From Patescibacteria group bacterium (GTDB lineage: Bacteria; Patescibacteriota; Gracilibacteria; BD1-5; UBA6164), in contig JAAZVM010000001.1 of the NCBI GenBank assembly GCA_018623505.1, positions 1 through 17,653 of the forward strand: 17,653 nucleotides of DNA. Direction: 5' to 3'. The position numbers and the translations under genes are program-made. This document shows positions 1 to 8,156 of the stretch, piece by piece; positions within the stretch are counted from its first letter, which is position 1, and each line of letters begins with the position of its first letter. The notes beneath the pieces are model-generated. The model was not told the origin of the DNA. It worked only from the letters and a program-made list of their open reading frames with translations, and ran no database searches.

Positions 1-276
1 ATATAAATAACTATCACCTAAATAGAAATATTTTGAATAATCAATATAATCATATAAATTACCTTCTATTCAATCTTTTACTAATAAGTATTTACCATCT
101 TTTTTTGCTATATATCAGTAACTTTTACTATCTGGTGAGTATTTAAAAGAAAAAATATCATCATATATTTTTCATTCTACTCAATCTTTTACTAATAAAT
201 ATTTACCATCTTTTTTTGCTCTATATGAATAACTTTTGCTATCTGGGGAATACTTTATATCACGAATATAATCATA
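1..276 (-). repeat. Tandem repeat, 111-bp period, inside the secreted protein gene
   Basis: Units lie at 166-276, 55-165 and 1-54 (third incomplete). The first two are nearly identical at DNA level over the segment starting caatctttta (71 and 182, offset 111), including the T-run that encodes Lys-Lys. Identity in the bases as well as the protein suggests recent duplication or ongoing recombination between units. Confidence 0.85.
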
Positions 277-393
277 AGCTTTTGACTCTATAGGTTTACA
301 AGTATCATTTGCTGAAACATTATTTACAAAAAAAGAACTGAAAAACAAATTTAAAACAAATAAAAGGAGAGTTAAAAATCTTATTTTTTTCAT
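1..393 (-). CDS. Secreted protein with 37-residue tandem repeats (3' end beyond window)
   Basis: The start ATG at 391-393 opens a frame of 131 codons that reaches the left window edge without a TAA or TAG; in-frame TGA codons are read as Gly. Residues 1-28 look like a signal peptide: MKK, a long Leu/Phe core, then VSA before Asn29. From residue 40 there are two near-identical 37-residue repeats (40-76 and 77-113) and the start of a third (114-131). Each has the core KYSPDSKSY followed by AKKDGKYLLVKDG. The SPDxK core resembles PD40/WD40-like beta-propeller repeats, and the aromatic/Gly spacing also recalls WG-type repeats. I cannot assign a function beyond a probable exported repeat protein. 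It lies downstream of the smpB terminator hairpin and has its own -10-like TATAAT (411-416, minus strand), so it is probably transcribed separately. Confidence 0.8.
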
Positions 394-410
394 TGTTATA
401 TATTTAAATT

Positions 411-416
411 ATTATA
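411..416 (-). promoter_or_regulatory. -10-like TATAAT before the repeat-protein gene
   Basis: The minus strand reads TATAAT 17 nt before the ATG at 393. No convincing -35 box lies at 16-18 nt spacing. The hexamer sits between the smpB terminator hairpin and the repeat-protein gene, where a promoter would be needed. AT-rich sequence makes chance matches likely. Confidence 0.35.
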
Positions 417-451
417 ATGGTTTTATATTATTTACTTTTTAGTATTTTTCA

Positions 452-494
452 ATATATAAAGAATCAACTTTTAAAAAGTTGATTCTTTATATAT
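452..494 (-). terminator. 19-bp hairpin terminator after smpB
   Basis: A perfect inverted repeat with arms 452-470 and 476-494 and a 5-nt loop. The GC-containing core is gaatcaactt/aagttgattc and the outer part is A/T. The smpB stop codon (487-489) lies inside the right arm. Transcription of the OMT-thiI-M23-smpB cluster probably ends here. The AT outer stem supplies U-rich RNA after the core. Confidence 0.8.
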
Positions 495-954
495 ATTTAC
501 TCATTGCTATTTTAGCTTGTTTATCCATAGCTTTTTCTTTTAATGCTTGCTTTTTTTGATATGCTTTTTTTCATTTAGCAAGACCAACTCTTAGTTTTAT
601 CAAGCTTCAGGAGAAGTATAACTCTAAAGGAATTATCGAATAACCTGGTTCTTTTGATTTTCATATAAGATAAACTATATCTTTCTTGTGAAGGAAAATT
701 TTTCTATTTCTATCAGTTTCTATTGATGATTTGTTTGCAAGAGCTTTCCAAGCTGAAACATGCATTGATTTTATAAAAAGCTCTCAATTTACTGAAATCA
801 CAAAAGCTCATTTTAAATTTACAAAATTATTTCTAATACTTTTAGTTTCATATCATTTAAGCTCTATTCAAGCTTCATAAGTATTAATAATTTCATAATC
901 AAAATAAGCTTTTTTATTTTTTACTATAAAATCAGAATTATTTTTTTTCTTCAT
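487..954 (-). CDS. smpB: SsrA-binding protein SmpB
   Basis: 155 residues, the usual SmpB size. SmpB binds tmRNA and brings it to stalled ribosomes for trans-translation. The protein opens with KNKKAYFDYEI, followed by TYEAGIELKGYETKSIR, typical of the SmpB oligonucleotide-binding barrel. Then come SMHVSAW, DRNRKIFLHKKDI and LYFSGSLIKLRVGLAKGKK, and a basic tail KKAYQKKQALKEKAMDKQAK that in the family enters the decoding centre. Several Gly residues (EAGIE, LKGYE, AKGKK) are TGA, so a standard-code reading would break the gene into pieces. The start ATG (952-954) is 3 nt after the M23 stop, indicating cotranscription. The C-terminal codons run into the terminator hairpin. No ssrA gene is visible in the window. 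Confidence 0.95.
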
Positions 955-957
955 AAC

Positions 958-2100
958 TTAATCAAAAATTTTATATTGTTCTTCGATTATTTCTGATGGA
1001 CTTAAATCTTTAAAATACCAGTTCCAATTCATTATTTCTAAATTTGTATAATCAGATTTTCTAGAATCATTTAATGGATTTTTATGTATAGGAAAATGTA
1101 AATGATAATCTTCATAGTTTTTATCTGGAACTCAAGTAGCTCATACTGTTCAAATTGGCTCTCATCTTTTAACAAAATATCATTCTTCAACATTTGAATA
1201 TATTTCATTTAAATGACTATAAAATACAACATCTCACTTCATAGTTTTTATCCATACTTGATTTCATCTTAAAACATCTAAATTAAGAGTTTTTTGTTCA
1301 TCTGATATATTATTTCAATAAACAATATTATTTAAATCAGTATATTTAAATCAATTTACAACTCTAATAATTATTCAATCATCAATAGATACAACATTTG
1401 TTCAAAGTGGAGCATCAATATCCCAAGCATGATGAATTCCATCTGTATAAGACTCTCTATATGGCCTTCAAGTATTTGGAACTTTATTTAAAGTTGTAGG
1501 TAATTTATATCAATTAACAGGTATATTATACTTTAAACTTCTTTGAAAAAGTATATCACTCAAAACTGATTCTAAATTTTGAATTTCTGTTTTTTTTCTT
1601 TCATTTTTCATTTTATCCAATAAATCAATTGGATTATTTATCATTTTATCAAGTTCAGAAATTTTTGAAGAAATTAACCCCTTAGATTTTTCTAAAAAAG
1701 AATCTGAATTATCTAAAAATTGTGAATAGGTATCTGTTTTTGTATAAACTTTAAGTTTAGAATCTATAGTAGTTTCTCAAGAAATAAAACTAAGATTTAA
1801 ATCATTATATTTACATTTACTATAGTTATACAATGAAACATCTATTACATAGAAATTTTTCTGTTTTGAAACTAAATCAAAATTAAAATCACAAGAAGAA
1901 CTGATTTTTCAATCAGAAAAATCAGATTTAGATTTAATTATATATCTTACTTTGTTAAGTTTTAAAGCATCTGGAAAGATAAACTCTGATTCTTGAAAAA
2001 ATATTTGATCACTATTTCAAGCAAAAACCAAAGAGTATCAAAAAAGAAGGCTAAAAAGTGAAGTAAAAATCATTCAAAAACTTATGATTTTCTTATTCAT
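958..2100 (-). CDS. Secreted M23-family (LytM-type) zinc metallopeptidase
   Basis: 380 residues. M23 enzymes cleave peptide cross-links in peptidoglycan outside the membrane. Residues 1-27 look like a signal peptide (MNKKIISFG, hydrophobic core, VFA before Gly). Residues about 130-185 are rich in Lys, Glu, Leu and Asp and may form a helical or coiled linker. The catalytic domain is C-terminal. The first zinc motif is H223-H-A-W-D227, a variant of HxGxD with Ala in the usual Gly place. DIDAPLGTNVVSIDDGIIIRV matches the M23 core, and the HxH motif is H333-L-H335. GDVVFYSHL and VKRGEPIGTVGATG are also family-like. Both zinc motifs are present, so the enzyme may be active. It lies 48 nt after thiI and 3 nt before smpB. 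A -10-like box in the thiI tail may give it extra transcription. Confidence 0.88.
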
Positions 2101-2131
2101 AAATTATTTATTTTTTATTTAAAGTGCTGAT

Positions 2132-2158
2132 ATTATAGTCGTTTTTTTTTATTTTCAA
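2132..2158 (-). promoter_or_regulatory. Possible internal promoter for M23-smpB
   Basis: On the minus strand TTGAAA (2153-2158) and TATAAT (2132-2137) are 15 nt apart, shorter than the usual 17. The -35 box overlaps the last codons and the stop region of thiI, and the -10 is about 30 nt before the M23 start. This may let M23 and smpB be transcribed without the upstream tRNA-modification genes. Confidence 0.4.
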
Positions 2159-3645
2159 GTTTTAATTCTACAACTAGAATCATTTAAAAGGGGTCTAAAA
2201 ATTTTGACATTTTTAAATCATTTTGAAATCAAATCAATTGCATGATTTTTTGACAATACTCATTTATCACAATAAAGTATATAAGTTTTTGATTGATCTA
2301 AATCTTTGAAATCGTAAGATAGATCAAAAAATGGGATTTTAATTATATCAACTCATTCATAAGTCAAAGGATTATCTTCTGACTTCATTTCTTCTCTTAT
2401 ATCTATAATTACTTCATTTTCTCAAGGAATCACAACTACTTCTGCTTCAACTTCATTTTCTTTTTCATTTTGAAATAATTCATCGATTTTTTCTATTTTT
2501 TTATTTTCAAAAGCTTTTATAAGCAGTGACATATCAAAGTTTTTTTCTTCTTCTATTATTTTTTCCAATTTAGCTCAAGTAGCTGGTCTATCTGAAATAA
2601 CTCAACAATACTCTGGCATATTACATGCAAATTCATAAGTACCAATACTTGATGATATATCTACTATTTCTTGTTTATTAAAAGAAATCAAGGGTCTTAA
2701 AACTAAAGTATTACTTGCCTTATCAATAGCAAACATATTTTTCAAAGTTTGACTTGATACTTGTCATAAACTATCTCATTTTACTATAGCATAGTACTCT
2801 GACTCATTAGACAACATATCTGCTGCCATCAAGAAAAGTCTTTTAAGGATTATTCATCTATACTTATGATTTATATCTTTAATCAAACTTGCTACAATTT
2901 CTTCAAAATTTATTGTTATAAAAGTTGCTTTATATCCTGAAGAAAAGTTTTCCCATAAATATTTAGACACTTGCTTAACTCACTCTTCATGAGCTTTTCA
3001 TCAAAGGTTAAAAAAAAGATAATCAACCTTACAACCTCTTTTCATCATAGAGTAAGTAGCAACTCAAGAATCAAAACCTCAAGAAACCAAGCTTACTACT
3101 TTATCTTGTGTTCAAACAGGATATCAACCAACTCAAATATATTTATTTTTAACTAGGTATAAGCTATTATTTCTTATTTCTATGTTTATAGTTAATTCAG
3201 GATTTTTTAATGAAACAGATGCATTTTTACCATATTTAAGCAATCATCATCAAATATATCTTTCTAAATCAATTGATTTAAAATCATGCTCTCAAGATCT
3301 CTTAACTCTTACAACAAAGCTTTTTCACTCTATTTTATCAAGATATAGATCTTTACATTTAGTAAAAATATCATCAAAATCTCATAATTCATACTCAACA
3401 ACCTCCAAAAAACTCTCTATTCAAGGCATTCTAGAAAGTTTTTTTATAAGGTTTGATTTTTGATATTCATCAAGTTTGTTTTCTGAAATAACTTCTCATT
3501 TATCCCAGTGAAATCTAGCCTTTATTCAAGAGTCTATTTTTTTAAAAGAAAGATTACAGTTTGTTTGCAAAAAGCTCAAATATCTTTTCCTTACTGGTTT
3601 TGATTTGATAATTATCTCTGCAAATGGTTTTATTATAAATTTCAT
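2149..3645 (-). CDS. thiI: tRNA 4-thiouridine synthase ThiI with rhodanese domain
   Basis: 498 residues, close to the long form of E. coli (482). ThiI adenylates U8 of tRNA and inserts sulfur relayed through a persulfide; in some bacteria it also feeds thiamine synthesis. The N-terminal part (about 1-165) fits the ferredoxin-like and THUMP region, including [15 protein letters not shown]. The PP-loop SGGFDS is at 188-193, with its first Gly encoded by TGA. Cys341 in FACNMPEYC matches the disulfide-forming cysteine C344 of E. coli. A C-terminal rhodanese domain carries Cys459 in ILYCDKGVLSKNHA, matching C456. Both catalytic cysteines are present, so the protein looks functional. The start is 2 nt after the O-methyltransferase stop. 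No IscS-type cysteine desulfurase is in the window, so the sulfur donor must be elsewhere. Confidence 0.95.
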
Positions 3646-3647
3646 TA

Positions 3648-4199
3648 TTATTTTTTGATTATCATCATTATCCCATCATCTGGGTCAATTGGTAAAATAT
3701 TATATTTAATATCATTTTCTTCAAGGTATTCCCATAATCATACCATTTTTTCTCTAAACTTAATTACATCATCTATTATAATTATTCATCATGATTTTGT
3801 TTTTGGAAGACAAAGGTCTAAAAAATCCATACTCCTTCTCATCATACCATCTATAAATACAAAATCAAAGTAATCATTTTCAAGCTTAGGAATTTCATCA
3901 AGTGCATTTCATAAAATAGCATGTATGTTATTTATCTGAGCCTCTTTAAAATTTTCAAGAGCTTCTCAGTGTGATTTTGGAGAAAAATCTATAGTTATAA
4001 GCTCTCATCAGGTTTTTTCTAATTCTATAGCAAAATTTATAGAAGAAAATCAGTTTGCAGTACCTATTTCTAGCATAGTTTTTGTTCACTGTATTTTAAT
4101 TAAATCAGTCAATAATCTAACACTTACATCTGTTATATTAGGAACAGTATTTTCTATACCATATTTCCTAAGATTTAATAAAAATTGAGTTCTATCCAT
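3648..4199 (-). CDS. SAM-dependent O-methyltransferase (COMT/YrrM-like)
   Basis: 183 residues. The SAM-binding motif MLEIGTANGFSSINFA (about 42-57) is followed by ELITIDFSPKS, LGNALDEIP, FDFVFIDG, GGIIIIDD and a C-terminal PDDGIMMIIKK. This order is typical of class I O-methyltransferase family 3 (caffeoyl-CoA OMT-like), though slightly short for it. The substrate is not visible in the sequence. The family includes TrmR/YrrM, which methylates 5-hydroxyuridine in tRNA. The 2-nt gap to thiI, another tRNA-modification gene, makes a tRNA role possible, but that is inference. It is the first gene of the minus-strand cluster and faces the pilin-like genes across a 133-nt divergent region. Confidence 0.82.
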
Positions 4200-4332
4200 A
4201 AATATATTTTAAAATAAAATTTGCAATAATCTAATCAAAAATCATTTTTTTGCAATGTTTTGCAAAAAAATTTGCCTTTTTTATTTTTTTTTAATATAAT
4301 ATTTGAGTATTTATTTAGATAATATAATTTTT
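4200..4332. promoter_or_regulatory. Divergent promoter region with repeated TTGCAA boxes
   Basis: This 133-nt gap separates the OMT cluster (minus) from the pilin-like genes (plus). For the plus strand, TTGCCT (4272-4277) and TATAAT (4295-4300) are exactly 17 nt apart, a good sigma70-type promoter, giving a leader of about 25 nt. A second TATAAT (4323-4328) is very close to the ATG. For the minus strand, TTGATT (4233-4238) and TATTTT (4211-4216) at 16 nt is a weak candidate. The palindromic hexamer TTGCAA occurs at 4221, 4250 and 4260, and TTGCCT follows at 4272. The last three are 10-12 bp apart, about one helical turn, so operator sites are possible. Confidence 0.5.
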
Positions 4333-4674
4333 ATGAAAAAAAGTTTATATGCTATCGCTTGAATGAGTTTATTAGCAATTAATAATGTTAATGCTGCAAT
4401 AACAACTGGAACTGAAAAAGTTGACGGTTCATTAAGTTCAAATGGAACTCTTGAAAGTACAGTTCAAGCTTGGGTATGAAATTTATTAGGTTTTATAGCT
4501 TTAATAGCTGTATTATACTGATTATGGGGATGATTTAATATTCTTACAGCAGGTTGAGATGATGATAAAGTATCTAAATGAAAAACTGTTATTATTAACT
4601 CTCTTATCTGAATAGTTGTAATATTCTTAGTTAACCTAGTTGTTCAATTCTTAATAACTACTATTTTAGCATAA
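4333..4674 (+). CDS. T4SS-pilin-like small membrane protein, copy 1
   Basis: 113 residues. A signal peptide covers about 1-21 (MKKSLYAIAG to NVNA). A polar segment follows, then a hydrophobic helix (about 47-66, GNLLGFIALIAVLYGLWGGF). After it come the loop ILTAGGDDDKVSKGKTVI and a second helix (about 86-111, SLIGIVVIFLVNLVVQFLI). This signal/TM/AGGxxxKVxKGK/TM layout is that of the TrbC/VirB2-like T4SS-pilin family, very common in CPR genomes. In VirB2 such proteins are processed and polymerise into a surface filament, but whether CPR members do so is not established. Many Gly residues are TGA. It is 2 nt before a paralogue and has a good promoter 33 nt upstream. No VirB-type assembly ATPase is in the window. 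Confidence 0.82.
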
Positions 4675-4676
4675 TT

Positions 4677-5054
4677 ATGAATAAAATTAAGACAATATTA
4701 TATATTATAGTATTGTCTACTTTTTTTATAGTAGACAATACTTTTTGAGCTTTTTGAATGGATAAAATAGATAGTGATTTAGTTTGAAGTCAAGATACTC
4801 TAGACAATACAATACAAAATTGGGTTATTATAATACTATCATTTGTAGCATTAACAGCAGTAATTTTTTGAATATACTGATGATTTAATATAATGATGGC
4901 TTGAGATAATGATGAACAAGTTCAAAAAGGAAAAAAGATAATTACATATTCTTTAATATGAATAATTATTATATTTTCAGCTTGATTAATTGTAAATTTT
5001 TTAGTTTGAAATAACGAACAAGAATGAATTCTTACTCAAGAAGAAGAAAATTAA
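4677..5054 (+). CDS. T4SS-pilin-like small membrane protein, copy 2
   Basis: 125 residues, a paralogue of the gene 2 nt upstream. A signal-like segment (about 1-25, ending DNTFGAFG) leads to DNTIQNWVIIILSFVALTAV, the loop GFNIMMAGDNDEQVQKGKKI and a second helix SLIGIIIIFSAGLIVNFLV. The C-terminus is longer than in copy 1 and acidic (GILTQEEEN). The shared frame is GGFNI[LM]xAGxDDxxVxKGK with a two-TM topology. The start is ATG at 4677, directly after the TAA of copy 1, so the two are probably cotranscribed and perhaps translationally coupled. The codons for the signal segment contain two overlapping inverted repeats (4690-4742). A hairpin terminator follows the stop directly. Confidence 0.8.
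4690..4742 (+). promoter_or_regulatory. Two mutually exclusive hairpins inside the start of pilin-like gene 2
   Basis: Hairpin A has outer arms agacaata (4690-4697) and tattgtct (4711-4718), extendable inward. Hairpin B has perfect 13-bp arms agtattgtctact (4709-4721) and agtagacaatact (4730-4742) with an 8-nt T-rich loop. A run of T (to 4746) follows. The arms share 4709-4718, so both cannot form at once. B resembles an intrinsic terminator and A an anti-terminator. The element begins 13 nt after the ATG, where ribosome occupancy would affect which hairpin forms. Regulation is inferred from structure only. Confidence 0.45.
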
Positions 5055-5079
5055 AAAAAAGGACTCTAGTCCTTTTTTT
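5054..5079. terminator. Bidirectional terminator between pilin-like gene 2 and the 72-aa gene
   Basis: The stem is an A-run plus ggac paired with gtcc plus a T-run (arms 5054-5064 and 5069-5079), with a 4-nt loop. It has a T-tract on either strand. It fills the 27-nt gap between two convergent stop codons (5052-5054 plus, 5082-5084 minus). Confidence 0.85.
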
Positions 5080-5081
5080 AA

Positions 5082-5300
5082 TTAAAAATCATTTTCTTCA
5101 TATGGTCCTTTCTTATCTACAATAATTCACTTAATTCAAAATCAAATAAAAACTCATATAACAGCTGAAACTAAAGATAAAATTCATCAAGATGAAGAAG
5201 TATCTAAAAAAACATATGCATATGCTCATCAAACAATATTTTCTATAACTAATATAGCAATCAAAGCTATTCACAAGAAAACAAATACTTTATTTATCAT
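5082..5300 (-). CDS. Hypothetical 72-residue membrane protein
   Basis: Start ATG 5298-5300, stop TAA 5082-5084; several Gly residues are TGA. Two hydrophobic segments are visible: about residues 4-25 (VFVFLGIALIAILVIENIV) and about 38-58 (SGGILSLVSAVIGVFIGFGI). The charged end KKGPYEENDF suggests a small two-helix membrane protein. I recognise no family. It is convergent with the pilin-like pair and shares their terminator. It is divergent from leuS across 123 nt. The continuous frame under code 25, plausible topology and tight fit between neighbours support a real gene. Confidence 0.65.
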
Positions 5301-5423
5301 ATTTTGAAACGTTATTTTTAATACAAAAGATTATAACCCTATAATTTTTTTTTTCAACAAAAACTAGAAAAATAGAGTTTTTGATATATAATCTCTCATA
5401 TTTATAATTCGTATAACTTATAT
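5301..5423. promoter_or_regulatory. Divergent region upstream of leuS and the 72-aa gene
   Basis: TATAAT occurs on the plus strand at 5340-5345 and 5387-5392, the latter about 30 nt before the leuS ATG. No clear -35 box is correctly spaced from either. I see no T-box leader: there is no long structured 5' region, and 123 nt shared by two promoters is too short for one. Confidence 0.35.
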
Positions 5424-8126
5424 ATGTACAACCATAAAGAAATAGAGAAGAAATGGCAAAATTACTGGGAAGAAAACAAGACTTTTAAAACAAAAAACAA
5501 CTCAGAAAAACCAAAGTACTATACACTAGATATGTTTCCTTTTCCTTCAGGAGCTGGGCTTCATGTAGGTCATCCAGAATGAATGACTGCTAATGATATA
5601 GTAGCTAGATATAAAAATGCAAAATGATACAATGTACTTCATCCAATGTGATGGGATGCTTTTTGATTGCCAGCTGAAAATTATGCTATAAAAACATGAA
5701 CTCACCCAAAAATCACAACTAAAGAAAATATAGACAACTTCAGAAAACAAATAAAAGCTCTATGATTTTCATATGATTGGGATAGAGAAGTTGATACTAC
5801 TGATCCAAAATACTACAAATGGACTCAATGGATTTTTTTAAAACTTTTTGAAAAAGGTTTAGCTTATGAACAAGACTTACCTATAAACTATTGTCCATCT
5901 TGTAAAACTGGTTTAGCAAACGAAGAAGTACTAAATAACTTCACTTGTGAAAGGTGTCACTCAAAAGTAGAAAAAAAACAAATAAGACAATGGGTTTTAG
6001 CTATTACAAAATATGCTGATAGATTAGAGAAAGATGTAGATAAACTAGACTGGCCAGAAGGTATAAAAGATATGCAAAAAAACTGGATAGGTAGATCAGA
6101 AGGTTGTGAATTTGAAATGAAAGTATGCACTAAAGACTCTGAATCAAGTTCAGAGTGACAATGAATTGGATATATAAGAGTTTACACAACTAGGATAGAT
6201 ACTGTTTTTGGTATGACTTATGCAGTACTTGCTCCTGATCATAAATCAGTTATGGATTTTATAACTCCTGAACAAAAAGATGATTGTCTTTCTTATATAG
6301 ATGAAGCAAATAAAAAATCTGACCAAGACAGAACTCAAGATGATAAGGAAAAAACTTGAGTCTTTACGGGTTCTTATGTGATAAATCCTTTCAATTGAGA
6401 AAAAGTACCACTTTGGATTTGAGACTATGTACTTGGTAACTATGGGACATGAGCTGTTATGGCTGTACCAGCTCACGATGAAAGAGACTTTGAATTTGCT
6501 AAAAAATATGGATTAGAAATAAAGCAAAGTATATGAAGTGAAATTTATTATCATGAAGATGAAGAAATTTGAAAAAAAGCCAAATTACATGATAGTTGAT
6601 ACTATATTTATGTAAATACACCTTATACAAAAAAAGGTTTTTTAGTTGATTCATGAGCTTTTGATTCTCTAAGCTCTGAAGAAGCAAAAATCAAACTAGT
6701 AGAATTTGCTGAAAAAGAATGATTTTGAACTAAAAAAGTAAACTATAAACTTAGAGATTGGTTATTTTCTAGACAAAGATACTGGTGAGAACCTATTCCT
6801 CTTATACACATAAAAAATAGTGACTTTGAAAAATTACCAAGAGAAAAAAGTGAAAATGCTTGGATAAAAGACTCTGATATTTTAATGATTTGAGATAAAG
6901 AGTTTTCAAAAGTTTATGATGGTATTTATGGAAAAATAGTTTGTGATTATAGACTACCTCTTGAATTACCAGAAGTTGAAGATTTTGCTCCTGCTTGAGA
7001 TGGACAATCACCACTTGCAAAAGTAGACAGCTTTGTAAATGTAAAATTAGCAGACAACTTATCATGAAAAAGAGAGACAAATACTATGCCTCAATGGTGA
7101 GGTTCTTGTTGGTATTATCTTAGATATATGGACAACGAAAATGATGAAGTACTAGTAAATCCTGAAGTGGAAAAATACTGGTGACAAGTTGATTCATATG
7201 TATGATGAGCAGAACATGCAGTTTTACACTTACTATATGCAAGATTTTGGCATAAATTCTTATACGATATATGAGTAGTAACTTATGATGAGCCATTTTA
7301 CAGACTAAGAAACCAAGGTCTTATACTAGCTCATGCATATCAAAAAAATGACTGATGACTTATAGCAAATGACTTAGTAGAAGAAAAAGATGGTAAATAT
7401 TTTGAAATAAGTAGTTGACAAGAAGTTAACAAAATTGTTTCAAAAATGTCAAAATCATTAAAAAATGTAATAAATCCAGATGATATAGTAGAAGAGTATG
7501 GTGCAGATAGTCTAAGACTTTATGAAATGTATATGGCAGAGTTTAAAGATTCTGCTCCATGGGATACAAAAGGAATTATTTGAGTAAGAAGATTTATTGA
7601 AAAATCTGAAAGATTATTTACAGTAGAAGCAAAGGTGTCTAGTGAAGAAGATTTATTTACTATGAAACTTTTACATAAAACTATTAAAAAAGTAGAAGAA
7701 GACATAGAAAACTATAAATTTAACACAGCAATATCTTCTCTTATGATTTTGGTAAACAACTGACTACCAAAAGATAAAGAAACTCAAAAAGAATGGAGAA
7801 AATCATTTTTAGTTATACTAAATCCATTTGCTCCTCATCTTGCTGAAGAACTATGGGAGAGAATGAACAAAGAAAAAGTAGGGTCTATATCAACTGAAGA
7901 GTGGCCATTATATGACGAAGCTATGACTATAGATGATACTATAACTATCGGAGTACAAGTACTTGGAAAACTTAGATGAACTATTGAGATAAATAAGGAT
8001 GAAGACAAAGATGTTGTTCTAGAAAAAGCTAAGAAAAATGAAGATGTAAAAAAGTGGCTAGAATGAAAAGAAATAGTAAAAGAAATATATGTACCATGAA
8101 AAATAGTAAATATAGTTGTTAAATAA
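5424..8126 (+). CDS. leuS: Leucyl-tRNA synthetase
   Basis: 900 residues, slightly above the usual bacterial size (about 860). Class I synthetase that charges tRNA-Leu with leucine. It opens [15 protein letters not shown], and the HIGH motif is HVGH at 47-50, followed by [17 protein letters not shown] zinc-type CPSC (157-160) and CERC (175-178) pair follows. The CP1 editing domain carries TRIDTVFG and [28 protein letters not shown] and [10 protein letters not shown] are catalytic-core segments. KMSKS is at 674-678, followed by [20 protein letters not shown]. The anticodon-binding and C-terminal domains ([22 protein letters not shown]) are present. In-frame TGA is frequent and falls on conserved Gly, including the Gly residues of GWDAFGLP. 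It shares a terminator with the convergent sod gene. Confidence 0.97.
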
Positions 8127-8156
8127 TAAAAAGAAGCCTAAAGGCTTCTTTTTATT
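8125..8156. terminator. Bidirectional terminator between leuS and sod
   Basis: A 14-bp perfect stem (8125-8138 with 8143-8156, loop taaa) with core gaagcc/ggcttc flanked by A- and T-runs. Both stop codons fall in its arms: leuS TAA at 8124-8126 and the sod stop at 8152-8154. The intergenic gap is 25 nt. Confidence 0.88.

Noticed and set aside
1..276. CRISPR-like array from the repeated segments.
   Set aside because: The repeats are directly adjacent 111-bp coding units in frame, with no spacers.
2971..3873. Plus-strand open frames at 2971-3156, 3182-3463 and 3655-3873.
   Set aside because: They lie opposite thiI and the O-methyltransferase, which have complete family motifs. Low-complexity, Ser/Ile-rich translations are typical of antisense frames.
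5301..5423. T-box or other leader riboswitch before leuS.
   Set aside because: The gap is short and shared with a divergent gene, and no specifier stem or anti-terminator was found.
6136..6156. An 8-bp inverted repeat (actctgaa/ttcagagt) inside leuS.
   Set aside because: Short, without a T-run and in the middle of a long gene; likely chance in sequence of this composition.
5547..7705. Minus-strand open frames opposite leuS (5547-5750, 6246-6476, 6499-6687, 6802-7080, 7520-7705).
   Set aside because: Antisense shadows of a full-length leucyl-tRNA synthetase, with no recognisable domains.
5424..8126. leuS and most other genes look like strings of frameshifted or interrupted pseudogenes under the standard code.
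   Set aside because: The interruptions are all TGA, fall on conserved glycines and occur in every gene but rpsH. This is a code change and not decay.
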